Of a stretch of 64,000 nt of DNA, positions 19,606 to 28,504 are shown piece after piece. Numbering within the stretch: the stretch's first letter is position 1; each line of letters starts with the position of its first letter. The translations under genes were made by a program, and so were the position numbers. Origin of the DNA: Corynebacterium ulceribovis DSM 45146 (GTDB taxonomy: Bacteria; Actinomycetota; Actinomycetes; Mycobacteriales; Mycobacteriaceae); NCBI RefSeq assembly GCF_000372445.1, contig NZ_AQUY01000002.1, forward strand, positions 275,561 through 339,560. The letters are read 5' to 3'. Under the pieces are notes generated by a model that worked only from the letters and a program-made list of their open reading frames with translations, searched no databases and was not told where the DNA came from.

Positions 19606-21054
19606 ATGGCCGCGAAAGCAGCTCGTCACCACTCCCGGGTGACGCCGGTGGAACCGCCTCGGCTCAAACGACCAGCCTTAGATCTTCGGCTATGGCCACT
19701 GGCAGTGACTACTTGGTGCGGGTGCGCAGCTGTGCTGAGCACGCGGTCGCTGGAACTTGCCTGGGCAGCAGTCGTGGTGTTAATTGCGCTGGCCATCCTA
19801 AGCCTAGCCGCAGCTGCAGTGCCCAGCGTCGGACCAGCACTATCCACAGTGGGGCCAGTGACAGGGTTCGGGGCAGCAGCGGCGGTAGCAATAACTGCAA
19901 GCCGCATCCACCGGGCGAATCACCACGAGGTGGCGTCCTGGCAGGGAAGTGCCACCACAATACGCGGCAGGTTAATTGCCGACCCCACACCAACTAGCGC
20001 AGATGACACTCACATGCTGCGACTTTCGGTACCTGAATTACCTGCTGACCTGACAGTGTTTGCGCACGCAGCACACACTGAACACTTAGGCGTCGGAAAT
20101 GTTGTTGCCGTGACTGGCCAAGTTGCTGCAGCTAGTCGACCAGGAATCTCGCCGGTGACCATGTCAACGAACGCTCCGATTGAGATTGTTGGCGAACCGA
20201 ATATGCTTTTCGGATTTGCCGCCAGTGCCCGCACCCAATTGGCACAGCTGGCCGCGGACACACTGTCCGAACATACGGCGGGCTTAGTGACGGGGATGGT
20301 GTTTGGTGATGTCCGGCCGCAACCAGCAGTGCAGCGGCAGTATCTCCTTGACGCTGGTTTGGCGCACCTGTCCGCGGTTTCTGGTGCCAACGTCACCATT
20401 GTGTCTGGTTGCGCGTTAACCGTCGCCGCCTTCCTCGGCGCCACCCCGAAAGTCCGAGTTGCTGTGGCGGCACTGGCGCTAGCCGCTTATGTGCTGGTTA
20501 CCGGGCCTGAGCCATCGGTGCTGCGTGCCAGCGTGATGGGTGGCGTGAGCTTGGTGGCGATTGCCTCTTCACGGCGTAAACAACCACTATCGGCACTCGC
20601 GGCTGGCATCATCGTCCTGCTGTTGTGCTATCCGAATCTTGCAGTGAACTGGGGTTTCGGACTATCCGTCGGAGTCACGCTGGGGCTGATTCTGTTGGCT
20701 CCGTTTATTCGCCGCGGGCTGCTCCGGCTCCACTACGTCAATAAGCTCCCTGACGTGGTTGTTGGGGCGCTGGCGGTGGCAATCGCAGCGGAAATCGTCT
20801 CCATTCCGCTGCTTATCGGGATGAGTGGGACGGTGCCCATCGGTTCTGTGGTGGCGAACCTGCTGGCGTCTGCTGCGGTGGCGCCGGTGACGGTACTGGG
20901 GCTGGTGGCTGCGATTGCGTTGTGGGTGCCGGGGGTTGGCCCGCCGGTGGCGACGGTTGCGCTGTGGTTGGCGTGGCCGTGCGCTGCGTGGATTGATTGG
21001 GTGGCGGCGACGGTGGCTGCGGTGCCAGGGGCAGTGGTGGAAGTGGCACAATAG
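19606..21054 (+). CDS. comEC: ComEC/Rec2 competence membrane protein without metallo-beta-lactamase domain
   Basis: Multi-pass membrane protein of the DNA uptake channel family. 482 residues. An N-terminal helix pair is followed by a soluble OB-like part (RGRLIADPTPTSADDTHMLR) and the Competence domain (LVTGMVFGDVRPQPAVQRQY, LAHLSAVSGANVTIVSG), then about six helices. The metallo-beta-lactamase domain that follows in full-length ComEC (~750 residues) is absent: the gene stops at a normal TAG and holA starts 5 bases later. Whether this is a family-wide corynebacterial form cannot be settled here. Confidence 0.9.
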   Translation: MAAKAARHHSRVTPVEPPRLKRPALDLRLWPLAVTTWCGCAAVLSTRSLELAWAAVVVLIALAILSLAAAAVPSVGPALSTVGPVTGFGAAAAVAITASRIHRANHHEVASWQGSATTIRGRLIADPTPTSADDTHMLRLSVPELPADLTVFAHAAHTEHLGVGNVVAVTGQVAAASRPGISPVTMSTNAPIEIVGEPNMLFGFAASARTQLAQLAADTLSEHTAGLVTGMVFGDVRPQPAVQRQYLLDAGLAHLSAVSGANVTIVSGCALTVAAFLGATPKVRVAVAALALAAYVLVTGPEPSVLRASVMGGVSLVAIASSRRKQPLSALAAGIIVLLLCYPNLAVNWGFGLSVGVTLGLILLAPFIRRGLLRLHYVNKLPDVVVGALAVAIAAEIVSIPLLIGMSGTVPIGSVVANLLASAAVAPVTVLGLVAAIALWVPGVGPPVATVALWLAWPCAAWIDWVAATVAAVPGAVVEVAQ

Positions 21055-21058
21055 AGCC

Positions 21059-22054
21059 GTGACTACTCAACAGGTGGCGCCACTGACGGTGCTCAATGGC
21101 CGGGAAGAATTCCTCATGTCCCGTGCGCGGCGACGCCTCATTGCCGCGGTAAAAGCATCTTCACCAGCGCCGGAAGCGATGCCAATAACGGAGTTCGCGG
21201 CCAAAGATGTCACCGACAATGACTTGGTGGAACTACTCAGCCCTTCACTGTTTAGTGAGGAAAGGGTGCTGGTGTTCACCGACCTGCAATCCGCGCGGAA
21301 AGAAGCCACTGACACGTTAGTGAAATGGCTCAAAGACATTCCCGAGGGCATTGTCGTGATTGTTGAGCATGTGCCGCCGAAAAGTAAAACCGCAAAAGGG
21401 GCTGCTGCCGCGCTGAAACAGCTGCAGAAACTCGGGGCGGAACTCATTGAATACCCAGAGCTCAAACCCTCCGAGATCCAAGGGTTTGTGCACCAGGAGC
21501 TGCGCGGACACAAAATCCGGGCGGACTTAGACACAGTGCAGGCAATTGTCGAAGGTGTGGGTACCGACCTGCGCGATCTGGCATCAGCTATCAGTCAGCT
21601 GGTGGCCGATACCGACGGCAACTTTGACGCGGACAAGGTGCGCGAATACTACTCGGGGCGGGCTGAAATCAATGGTTTCCATGTCGCTGATGCCGCTGTG
21701 GCCGGCAATGTGGTCGGAGCGGTGGCCGCAACGCGCCGGGCATTGCAGCTGGGGGAGCCGAAACCAGTAGTACTTGCCGCCGCGATTTCTGGTGCAATTG
21801 GCGATATTGCGCGGCTGCATGCGGTCGGGCCGATTGATCCGAATCGGGCTGCCGGCACGTTCCGGATGCCGCCGTGGAAAGTGCGGAAAGTGCAGCAAGT
21901 GGCACGGTTGTGGCCGACCGAAGCCGTTGCCCGCGCAGTGCAAGTGGTGGCCGATATGGATGCCGGGCTCAAGGGCGCGGGGAGCCAGGACGAACAGTTT
22001 GTGTTGGAGACGTCAGTGCGAAAGATCGCGGAAATCGCCCGCTCGACTCGTTAA
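21059..22054 (+). CDS. holA: DNA polymerase III subunit delta
   Basis: Clamp-loader subunit that opens the beta sliding clamp. 331 residues from the GTG at 21059, immediately after comEC. N-terminus VLNGREEFLMSRARRRLIAA and the body features (LVFTDLQSARKEATDTL, EGVGTDLRDLASAISQL, FRMPPWKVRKVQQVA) fit HolA. An in-frame ATG at 20915 would lie inside comEC and is rejected. The stop TAA shares the bases TTAA with the convergent stop of the minus-strand gene. Confidence 0.93.
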   Translation: MTTQQVAPLTVLNGREEFLMSRARRRLIAAVKASSPAPEAMPITEFAAKDVTDNDLVELLSPSLFSEERVLVFTDLQSARKEATDTLVKWLKDIPEGIVVIVEHVPPKSKTAKGAAAALKQLQKLGAELIEYPELKPSEIQGFVHQELRGHKIRADLDTVQAIVEGVGTDLRDLASAISQLVADTDGNFDADKVREYYSGRAEINGFHVADAAVAGNVVGAVAATRRALQLGEPKPVVLAAAISGAIGDIARLHAVGPIDPNRAAGTFRMPPWKVRKVQQVARLWPTEAVARAVQVVADMDAGLKGAGSQDEQFVLETSVRKIAEIARSTR

Positions 22055-22524
22055 CTCGTTGCTGTCGAGCGCGGCTGCGATGAACGTCGATAAGCAACGG
22101 TGGCCACCGTAACCACCACGATGAGCAGCGCTAATGGCCACCAATGACCAGCAATGGCTTCGATTGCGGACAACCAGGCGACAAAACCAACAGTGCTATA
22201 CACCGCGGCCCACACCACGACCCCAGGGATCTGGGCAGCCGTGAACACTGACCACGTAATGCCAAGGAAACCAGCGGCCAGCAGCACCATTGTTTGCAAC
22301 CCAACCGTGAAATAGCACAGCGGAATCGCCGCCACCCCGACGCGTTGCAGGGTAGTTTTTCCGCGGGTCAACGCCCCGTGGCTCAGTTTGCGTTCCAGCC
22401 ACGGATTAGTGTGCTTGCTGACGTATCGGGCCAACCAGTACGTGCCTTGGCCGCGGGCCATGCCGACCGCGAAAAAGAAGGCCCAGGCCAGCCAGAATGG
22501 GTAGTGCTGCAGAGCGTCCGCCAC
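22051..22524 (-). CDS. Small DedA/VTT-like membrane protein
   Basis: A 157-residue protein with about four membrane helices. ARGQGTYWLARYVSK followed later by LGITWSVFTAAQIPGVVVWAAVYSTVGF resembles the core of VTT/DedA (SNARE-associated) proteins, though it is shorter than the usual ~200 residues and the match is by eye. The GTG start is 3 bases after the heme oxygenase stop on the same strand, so the two form an operon and share the DtxR-controlled promoter. A role in iron or heme handling, or in membrane homeostasis, is therefore an inference from context. Confidence 0.7.
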   Translation of the reverse strand: MADALQHYPFWLAWAFFFAVGMARGQGTYWLARYVSKHTNPWLERKLSHGALTRGKTTLQRVGVAAIPLCYFTVGLQTMVLLAAGFLGITWSVFTAAQIPGVVVWAAVYSTVGFVAWLSAIEAIAGHWWPLALLIVVVTVATVAYRRSSQPRSTATS

Positions 22525-22527
22525 GGG

Positions 22528-23229
22528 CTAACCCGCCAAAGTGTCGTGGTTGGCGGCGGTGGCTTCCAGGTCGGCGAATAGAGCTTGGTTGTAGCGGAAG
22601 GCCGCGATGGCTTCGCTGATAATGCGGCCCTGGGTGAACTCGTCGGCTGGCAACTGATCCAACGCAGCGCGGTAGCGGTCCTTGTACACCTTCAGCTTCG
22701 GGATATCTGGGAAGCGGTAGAAGTTCAGCGCCTCTGGAGCGATGTCATAGTGGCGGCGCAGCATAGCGGAAATGATTTGGCCGCCGGAAAGGTCACCGAG
22801 GTAGCGGACGTAGTGGTTTGCCACGATGGTCTCTGGGGACAAGTCAGTGGTGAGCGCGGCGATGTAATTGCGGGTAGCCGGCAGCAGCGGTACCTCGCCG
22901 GCAGCGATTCGGTCGGCGGCGTCGGTGCCGAGCAGTGCGTTCAGGTCCGCGGCGAGGCGTTCGGTGCGGCGCAGTGCGGTGTCATACAGCGGCGCGATAA
23001 GCGGGTGGTTCTTGTGCTGTTCAGTTGCAGACTCTAGCGCGTGGTAAATCGGGTAGAGCTGGGTAGCGAGGGCAGTCCACGCGTCGGCGGAGGCGCGGCC
23101 GCTGGTGAGGTCATCCATGAAGGTGGAGGTCTCAGCCTGCTGGTGAGCGGCGGTGGTTCGTTCACGCAAGAGTACGGACAGGGTGGTGCCGCTAGTTGTG
23201 GTGTCCTGCGTCGTTGCTGCGGTTGTCAT
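22528..23229 (-). CDS. hmuO: Heme oxygenase, HmuO type
   Basis: Cleaves heme to biliverdin, CO and ferrous iron, letting the cell use host heme as an iron source. 233 residues, closely resembling C. diphtheriae HmuO. The proximal heme ligand is His29 in TTAAHQQAETSTFMDDL. The distal helix is HYVRYLGDLSGGQIISAMLR, with the glycines that contact heme, and ALNFYRFPDIPKLKVYKDRYR follows. The ATG at 23229 is chosen because aaggg lies about 10 bases before it and the protein then begins MTTA as in HmuO. The longer frame to 23310 runs into the iron box. No hmuTUV transporter is in this window. Confidence 0.95.
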   Translation of the reverse strand: MTTAATTQDTTTSGTTLSVLLRERTTAAHQQAETSTFMDDLTSGRASADAWTALATQLYPIYHALESATEQHKNHPLIAPLYDTALRRTERLAADLNALLGTDAADRIAAGEVPLLPATRNYIAALTTDLSPETIVANHYVRYLGDLSGGQIISAMLRRHYDIAPEALNFYRFPDIPKLKVYKDRYRAALDQLPADEFTQGRIISEAIAAFRYNQALFADLEATAANHDTLAG

Positions 23230-23253
23230 GTTGGGCATCCCCTTCATCGTCGG

Positions 23254-23272
23254 TAAGGTAAGGCTCACCTTA
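23254..23272 (-). promoter_or_regulatory. DtxR-type iron box of hmuO
   Basis: The 19-mer taaggtaaggctcacctta matches the published DtxR consensus (TWAGGTTAGSCTAACCTWA) at 17 of 19 positions. It is flanked by one more paired base each side (GTAAGGT...ACCTTAC). It lies 25 bases before the hmuO ATG and covers the -10, as expected for iron-dependent repression. Confidence 0.85.
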
Positions 23273-23296
23273 CAGTTTCGAGACAGGGTGTTGCAA
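23267..23296 (-). promoter_or_regulatory. hmuO promoter
   Basis: Reading the minus strand: -35 ttgcaa (23296-23291), 18-base spacer, -10 taaggt (23272-23267). The -10 is embedded in the DtxR box, so bound repressor would exclude polymerase. Confidence 0.55.
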
Positions 23297-23376
23297 CTAA
23301 TACGATACAAAAAGTTTGCTTAATTTAAATCTGGTGGGCGAGGAGGGGATTTCTTGGGGTGGCAACTGGGGAAATG

Positions 23377-23422
23377 CAAAAAGACCCCACCAATACAAAA
23401 AGACCCCACCGAAGTGGGGTCT
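23377..23422 (-). terminator. rpsT terminator with a duplicated half
   Basis: On the minus strand agaccccac, loop ttcg, gtggggtct, then ttttt: a 9-bp perfect stem with a stable tetraloop and T run (23422-23397). The right arm and T run are repeated once more 19 bases downstream (the 15-mer caaaaagaccccacc occurs at 23377-23391 and 23396-23410 on the plus strand), giving an alternative partner for the left arm. Confidence 0.9.
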
Positions 23423-23452
23423 CATTGGGTGCTCCCTCGCGGAAGCGTGGCA

Positions 23453-23725
23453 TTAAGCGGAAGCCTGTGCCTTGTTCAGCGCGGTTGCCATAGCGGACTT
23501 CTTGTTCGCAGCGTTGTTGCGGTGCAGAACGCCCTTGGTGACAGCCTTGTCCAGCTTGCGGGAAGCCGAACGCAGCTGAGCTTCAGCAGCGGTGAATTCG
23601 CCGGCATCCAGAGCTGCACGGAACTTACGGATTTCGGTGCGGAACTCGGAACGGATCGACTTGTTGCGCATACGAGCCTTTTCGTTGGTCTTGTTGCGCT
23701 TGATCTGAGACTTGATGTTTGCCAT
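23453..23725 (-). CDS. rpsT: 30S ribosomal protein S20
   Basis: Primary 16S rRNA-binding protein. 90 residues from the ATG at 23725, with the typical start [20 protein letters not shown] and the C-terminal [21 protein letters not shown]. gaggta precedes the ATG; the longer frame to 23761 only adds leader sequence. It has its own promoter with a leader of about 160 bases, room for autoregulation as known for S20 in other bacteria, and a strong terminator. Confidence 0.97.
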   Translation of the reverse strand: MANIKSQIKRNKTNEKARMRNKSIRSEFRTEIRKFRAALDAGEFTAAEAQLRSASRKLDKAVTKGVLHRNNAANKKSAMATALNKAQASA

Positions 23726-23889
23726 TGGTGTTACCTCTTGATTTCTAGTCTGGCGGGACAACCAACCACAGCTTTTCGACGGAAACCAAGGCTGAAATGC
23801 CTACGGCTTTCGAAGGAATTCCCACGAGCATCACCCCAAGGTCCTGGGATGCACGGTGAAATCCAGCGGTGAGCTGGTCAACTCAAAGA

Positions 23890-23918
23890 ACACTACCAGT
23901 CAGGGCCGCTGCTCCCAA
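23890..23918 (-). promoter_or_regulatory. Predicted rpsT promoter
   Basis: Minus strand: -35 ttggga (23918-23913), 17-base spacer, -10 tagtgt (23895-23890). Transcription would start near 23883, about 158 bases before the rpsT ATG. Confidence 0.5.
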
Positions 23919-23926
23919 AAAGCGTG

Positions 23927-24544
23927 TTAGCTCCAGCCGTGGCGAAGCCGCAAGGCGCGAGCTACCACCGCGAATCGGCGAGCCGGCATGATTGAACCGT
24001 CGCGTCGAATGCCAGACTCTGGAATCTCTAGCACTCGGTCCACTCGAACCCAGCTAGGTTTGCCATGACTGAAGCTGTCGGAGCCGATGGCCACCCAGTT
24101 TGTTTCGTTAGCGTGGTCTTCATTCGTGGAAATCAGTGTGCCGAGGAGAGTGTGTCCTTGCCGACCTACCACGAGAACTTGACGTTCGGCGGCCTGGTCG
24201 GAGTTCTCCTCGGTGAATCGCACATGGACCACCTCACCTGGGTCCGCGTGGCCATCCATATCTGGGGCGTACAGAATTGACCGAGCCATATCTTTGGCCG
24301 CATGCGCGACGATGATGCGGGAGTGAGTGTCTTGGCGGCGTTGACGACGAGTGCGAATCTTGTTGGCCGCGGTGGAGAATCCCAGTTGGTCGTCCAGTTC
24401 GGATAGTCCGTGCTCCAACGTGTGGATGCGGGAGATGCGTTTGTTGCCCACACCGTCGGTTTTTCGGTTAGGCAGGCTCGAGCCGAGCTTCCGGATTAGA
24501 CGTGAAGCCTCCGAAAAAACCTTCCCAATACGCCGCTCAGCCAT
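23927..24544 (-). CDS. PemK/MazF-like toxin-fold protein
   Basis: 205 residues. The C-terminal ~110 residues have the PemK/MazF pattern: DPGEVVHVRFTEENSDQAAE, then RQVLVVGRQGHTLLGTLIST, and WVRVDRVLEI near the end. These correspond to the beta-barrel of ribosome-independent mRNA interferases. The N-terminal ~90 residues are basic and unassigned. Start ATG 24544 (MAERRIGKVF); the longer frame reaches into the lepA promoter area. No antitoxin-like ORF is adjacent. The gene sits between lepA (divergent) and rpsT, which suggests a conserved chromosomal member with a housekeeping role rather than a mobile toxin. Nuclease activity is not shown by sequence. Confidence 0.75.
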   Translation of the reverse strand: MAERRIGKVFSEASRLIRKLGSSLPNRKTDGVGNKRISRIHTLEHGLSELDDQLGFSTAANKIRTRRQRRQDTHSRIIVAHAAKDMARSILYAPDMDGHADPGEVVHVRFTEENSDQAAERQVLVVGRQGHTLLGTLISTNEDHANETNWVAIGSDSFSHGKPSWVRVDRVLEIPESGIRRDGSIMPARRFAVVARALRLRHGWS

Positions 24545-24657
24545 AGCCACCAGAGTAGCTGTATATCTGGATCGGTACAATGAGAGGACAAACAGCACGC
24601 GGGCCGTCAATCTGCTCGTAGGACCATCACTTTTGGCTACTTTCGGACAGGATTTCT

Positions 24658-26499
24658 TTGACCAAGAACTTTGCAAGCGAGACTTTTACGAAGCCATCGC
24701 AAATTCGCAACTTCTGCATCATCGCGCACATCGACCACGGTAAGTCCACGCTGGCCGACCGAATTTTGCAGCTGTCCGGCGCCGTTGAAGATCGCGACAT
24801 GCGCGACCAGTACCTAGACAACATGGACATTGAGCGTGAGCGTGGCATCACCATTAAGGCACAGAATGTCCGCCTGCCATGGGTGCCGCGTTCGGGTGAG
24901 CATGAAGGTAAAGAGATTGTGCTTCACCTGATTGACACCCCAGGTCACGTGGACTTTACCTACGAGGTCTCCCGTGCGCTCGAAGCATGTGAAGGCGCCA
25001 TTTTGTTGGTTGACGCCGCCCAAGGCATTGAAGCGCAGACGCTGGCTAACTTGTACCTGGCAATGGAAAACGAGCTGGAAATCATCCCAGTTCTCAACAA
25101 GATTGACCTGCCAGCCGCAGACCCAGAGAAGTACTCCCTGGAAATTGCCAACATTATTGGCTGTGAGCCAGAGGAAGTGCTGCGAGTTTCCGGTAAAACC
25201 GGCGAAGGTGTCCCGGAGCTGCTGGACCGCGTATGTGAACTCGTGCCAGCGCCAGTCGGTGATGCTGATGCGCCACCGCGCGCCCTGATTTTCGACTCGG
25301 TGTATGACACCTTCCGTGGCGTTATCACCTATGTCCGCATGATGGATGGTGCGCTGAATGCACGAGACAAAATTCAGATGATGTCGACCGGCGCGACTCA
25401 CGAGCTGCTGGAAATCGGCATTATTTCGCCGACTCAGCACAAGGTTGACGGGTTGTCGGTCGGTGAGGTCGGTTACCTCATCACCGGTGTGAAAGACGTC
25501 CGCCAGTCCCGTGTCGGCGATACCGTTACGCTCGCCCGCAATGGTGCTGAGGCGCCGCTCAAGGGCTACGCCGACCCGAACCCGATGGTCTACTCGGGGC
25601 TGTTCCCAGTCTCCCAGCAGGATTACCCAGACTTGCGTGATGCGCTGGAGAAGCTGCAGCTCAATGATGCGTCGTTGACGTATGAGCCAGAAACATCGGT
25701 GGCGCTGGGCTTTGGTTTCCGGTGTGGTTTCCTGGGGCTGTTGCACATGGAAATTACCCGCGACCGCCTGGAGCGAGAGTTCGACCTAGACCTCATTTCC
25801 ACTGCACCGTCGGTGGTCTACCGCGTCATTGAGGAAGATGGCACGGAGCGGATGGTGCAAAACCCGTCAGACTGGCCAGAGGGCAAGCTGCGCGGTGTGT
25901 TTGAACCGATGGTGAAAACCACCATTATTGTGCCGTCGGAGTTCATCGGTTCGACGATGGAACTGTGCCAGTCGAAGCGTGGTGAGATGGGTGGCATGGA
26001 CTACCTGTCGGAAGACCGTGTGGAACTGCGCTACACCATGCCGATGGGTGAGATTATTTTCGACTTCTTCGACATGCTGAAGTCCCGCACGAAGGGCTAT
26101 GCCTCGCTGAACTATGAGGAAGCCGGCGAGCAGGAAGCAGATCTGGTCAAGGTCGACATTTTGCTGCAGGGTGAGGCCGTGGACGCGTTCTCGGCGATTG
26201 TTCACCGCGACAATGCGCACTACTACGGCAATAAGATGACCAAGAAGCTGCGTGAATTGATTCCACGTCAGCAGTTTGAAGTGCCGATTCAGGCAGCGAT
26301 TGGTTCGAAGATTATTGCCCGTGAGAATATTCGTGCGCTGCGCAAGGACGTCCTTGCCAAGTGCTACGGCGGCGATATTTCCCGTAAGCGCAAGCTGCTG
26401 GAGAAGCAGAAGGCCGGTAAGAAGCGGATGAAGAACATCGGCTCGGTGTCGGTGCCTCAGGAAGCTTTCGTGGCAGCACTCTCGACCGACGAAGAGTAA
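24658..26499 (+). CDS. lepA: Elongation factor 4 (LepA)
   Basis: Translational GTPase that acts on stalled ribosomes or during 30S biogenesis. 613 residues. G1 is [10 protein letters not shown]2 [15 protein letters not shown]3 DTPGHVDF and G4 NKIDLP. The LepA-specific C-terminal domain is present ([25 protein letters not shown]). TTG start: the predicted N-terminus [20 protein letters not shown] aligns with corynebacterial LepA, there is no ATG/GTG before the G domain, and acagga lies upstream. Confidence 0.97.
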   Translation: MTKNFASETFTKPSQIRNFCIIAHIDHGKSTLADRILQLSGAVEDRDMRDQYLDNMDIERERGITIKAQNVRLPWVPRSGEHEGKEIVLHLIDTPGHVDFTYEVSRALEACEGAILLVDAAQGIEAQTLANLYLAMENELEIIPVLNKIDLPAADPEKYSLEIANIIGCEPEEVLRVSGKTGEGVPELLDRVCELVPAPVGDADAPPRALIFDSVYDTFRGVITYVRMMDGALNARDKIQMMSTGATHELLEIGIISPTQHKVDGLSVGEVGYLITGVKDVRQSRVGDTVTLARNGAEAPLKGYADPNPMVYSGLFPVSQQDYPDLRDALEKLQLNDASLTYEPETSVALGFGFRCGFLGLLHMEITRDRLEREFDLDLISTAPSVVYRVIEEDGTERMVQNPSDWPEGKLRGVFEPMVKTTIIVPSEFIGSTMELCQSKRGEMGGMDYLSEDRVELRYTMPMGEIIFDFFDMLKSRTKGYASLNYEEAGEQEADLVKVDILLQGEAVDAFSAIVHRDNAHYYGNKMTKKLRELIPRQQFEVPIQAAIGSKIIARENIRALRKDVLAKCYGGDISRKRKLLEKQKAGKKRMKNIGSVSVPQEAFVAALSTDEE

Positions 26500-26562
26500 A
26501 ACTCCGCTTTTTGACGGATTGTTTGGCTCGGTGCGTACCATTGGTGTAAGGGAAGGAATCTC

Positions 26563-27060
26563 ATGCACCAGTTACTTGCCAATGAATTTGTGGACGCCCT
26601 AGGCGGCCCGAATATTGTGCAGCACATCGGCGGCATTGCCCTTGCTGCGTTGCTCGGCGCTTTGCTTGGCGCCGAGCGGGAGTGGCGTGCCAAAGACGCT
26701 GGCTTAAGAACCACCACGCTGGTGTCCATGGGCGCCGCTTTATTCACCATCGTTGGCATGGAAGCTGTCGATAGCGCCGGAACAGGGGACCCTACTAGGG
26801 TGGCCTCTCAGATTGTGTCGGGTATTGGTTTTCTCGGTGCGGGTGTGATTATCAAACACGGTGCCAGCGTGAAAGGTTTAACCACTGCTGCCACCATGTG
26901 GGCGGCAGCAGCGGTCGGCGCGCTCTGCGGAGCAAGCCTGCACCTGCTCGCAATTGTGGGTGCTGTGATGATCGTCTTCACCAATATCGCAATGCGCCCA
27001 GTGGTGAAAACCATTGAACACAAATCACCGAATGTGCATGAGGAAAGCGATCCAGCTTAG
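26563..27060 (+). CDS. MgtC/SapB family membrane protein
   Basis: A 165-residue inner-membrane protein with about four to five helices. The family motif is IALAALLGALLGAEREWRAK followed by DAGLRTTTLVSMGAALFTIVG, and further on GVIIKHGASVKGLTTAATMWAAAA. MgtC proteins in intracellular pathogens help survival at low magnesium; here only the membrane domain is present, without the ACT-like C-terminus of Salmonella MgtC. aaggaatctc before the ATG is a good ribosome-binding site. It follows lepA by 63 bases. Confidence 0.9.
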   Translation: MHQLLANEFVDALGGPNIVQHIGGIALAALLGALLGAEREWRAKDAGLRTTTLVSMGAALFTIVGMEAVDSAGTGDPTRVASQIVSGIGFLGAGVIIKHGASVKGLTTAATMWAAAAVGALCGASLHLLAIVGAVMIVFTNIAMRPVVKTIEHKSPNVHEESDPA

Positions 27061-27095
27061 CCGTACTGGCTAGTTGGTTGCTATGAGTCGCACCT

Positions 27096-27749
27096 TTAGT
27101 GACGGCCGTCAATCCAGGCGGCTTCGGTGTGCTTTTCGATGTCTTCGATGGTGACGCTGGGCGCTAGTTCGCGCAGGACCAAATTATTGTCAGCAACGTC
27201 GAAGCTGGCGAGGTCGGTGATGATGCGGTCAACAACACCAACACCGGTCAACGGCAAAGTACATTCTGTAACGAGTTTTGCTGAACCGTCACGAGCGATG
27301 TGGTCGGTAAGCACCACAACGCGTGGGGTTCCTGCGACGAGGTCCATGGCGCCGCCCATGCCCTTTGCCATTTTGCCCGGAATCATCCAGTTCGCCAGGT
27401 CACCGGATTGGCTGACCTGCATGGCGCCAAGGATCGCAATTTTGACATGCCCCCCACGGATCATGGCGAAGCTGGTAGCCGAATCGAATACTGCCGCGCC
27501 AGGGAGCAACGTGACCGTCTGCTTGCCAGCATTGATCAGATCGGCGTCTTCTTCACCTTCGTAAGGGAATGGTCCCATGCCGAGAATGCCATTTTCAGAT
27601 TGCAAGATGACGTTGACGCCCTCCGGCAAATTGTTGGCGACCATGGTGGGAATACCGATGCCGAGGTTGACGTAGTCGCCGTCGTTGAGTTCTTGGGCAG
27701 CAATAGCTGCCATTTCGTCGCGGGTCCAGCCAGTTTTCACTTCAGTCAT
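27096..27749 (-). CDS. scoB: 3-oxoacid CoA-transferase subunit B
   Basis: Beta subunit of a class I CoA-transferase (succinyl-CoA:3-ketoacid, or 3-oxoadipate CoA-transferase). 217 residues, with the catalytic glutamate at residue 52 in [29 protein letters not shown] and [20 protein letters not shown] are family stretches. It lies 20 bases after scoA on the same strand. Sequence alone does not decide between acetoacetate and 3-oxoadipate as substrate; no pca genes are nearby, which leans toward ketone-body/acetoacetate use, as does a 3-hydroxybutyryl-CoA dehydrogenase 6 kb away. Confidence 0.93.
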   Translation of the reverse strand: MTEVKTGWTRDEMAAIAAQELNDGDYVNLGIGIPTMVANNLPEGVNVILQSENGILGMGPFPYEGEEDADLINAGKQTVTLLPGAAVFDSATSFAMIRGGHVKIAILGAMQVSQSGDLANWMIPGKMAKGMGGAMDLVAGTPRVVVLTDHIARDGSAKLVTECTLPLTGVGVVDRIITDLASFDVADNNLVLRELAPSVTIEDIEKHTEAAWIDGRH

Positions 27750-27769
27750 TGTTCTGTCTTCAGCTTTCT

Positions 27770-28474
27770 TTACTTGCTTGGGTGCGGGCGGGTGGTGCGT
27801 TGCTCGATTGGCTTTTCAGCCGTTGAGGCATCGACGACGTAGTCAACAAACACGCTTGGGGTGTGGATGGCATCGGGCTGGAGGGCGCCGCGGTCAACGC
27901 GCTCTTCGACTTCAGCGATAGTGACTTTGCCGGACATTGCACAGAGTGGGTTGAAGTTTTGCGCGGTCAGCCGGTACATCAGATTGCCGTCTTCGTCGCC
28001 TTTCCAGGCATGGACCAGCGCAATGTCTGCGACAATGCCGCGTTCCATGACATAGGTGCGGCCATCGAATTCCTGGTGTGGTTTGCCTTCGGCTACAACA
28101 GTTCCAACTCCGGTGGCGGTGTAGAACGCTGGGATGCCTGCCCCACCGGCGCGCAAGCGTTCAGCCAGCGTGCCTTGTGGATTGAACTCAACTTCCAATT
28201 CCCCTTCGAGGTATTGACGAGCAAATTCCTTGTTCTCCCCGACATAGCTGGAGAGTACTTTGGTGACTTGGTGGTTTTCCAGCAGGATGCCAAGGCCCTT
28301 GCCATCCACACCCATGTTGTTGCTCACGATGGTTAGGTTCTTTGCACCGGTGTCCCGGAGTGCTTCAATTAACCGGAATGGAGTTCCGGAAAGTCCGAAG
28401 CCGCCGACAGCGATGGTCATGCCATCGCGAACGTGCTCGGATAGCAGCGCGGTGATGTCTTTGGTGTCACTCAT
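27770..28474 (-). CDS. scoA: 3-oxoacid CoA-transferase subunit A
   Basis: Alpha subunit of the heterotetrameric CoA-transferase, binding CoA. 234 residues. The glycine motif [17 protein letters not shown] is at about 23-39, with [16 protein letters not shown] and [20 protein letters not shown] characteristic of the family. First gene of the scoA-scoB unit. Upstream lies a palindrome (28491-28504) next to a -10-like cataat, a candidate operator. No regulator gene is adjacent. Confidence 0.93.
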   Translation of the reverse strand: MSDTKDITALLSEHVRDGMTIAVGGFGLSGTPFRLIEALRDTGAKNLTIVSNNMGVDGKGLGILLENHQVTKVLSSYVGENKEFARQYLEGELEVEFNPQGTLAERLRAGGAGIPAFYTATGVGTVVAEGKPHQEFDGRTYVMERGIVADIALVHAWKGDEDGNLMYRLTAQNFNPLCAMSGKVTIAEVEERVDRGALQPDAIHTPSVFVDYVVDASTAEKPIEQRTTRPHPSK

Positions 28475-28490
28475 CGAAATGCCTCGTCAG

Positions 28491-28504
28491 TTAATCGGGA
28501 TTAA
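28491..28504. promoter_or_regulatory. Perfect palindrome upstream of scoA, candidate operator
   Basis: ttaatcgggattaa has perfect 6-bp arms (TTAATC/GATTAA) around GG. It lies 17 bases before the scoA ATG. On the minus strand a -10-like cataat sits at 28521-28516, so the palindrome would cover about +5 to +18. The binding protein is unknown. Confidence 0.4.

Noticed and set aside
23762-23926. tRNA gene or riboswitch between the PemK-like gene and rpsT
   Set aside because: No cloverleaf or TTCGAA/TTCAAA T-loop; best explained as the rpsT promoter and leader.
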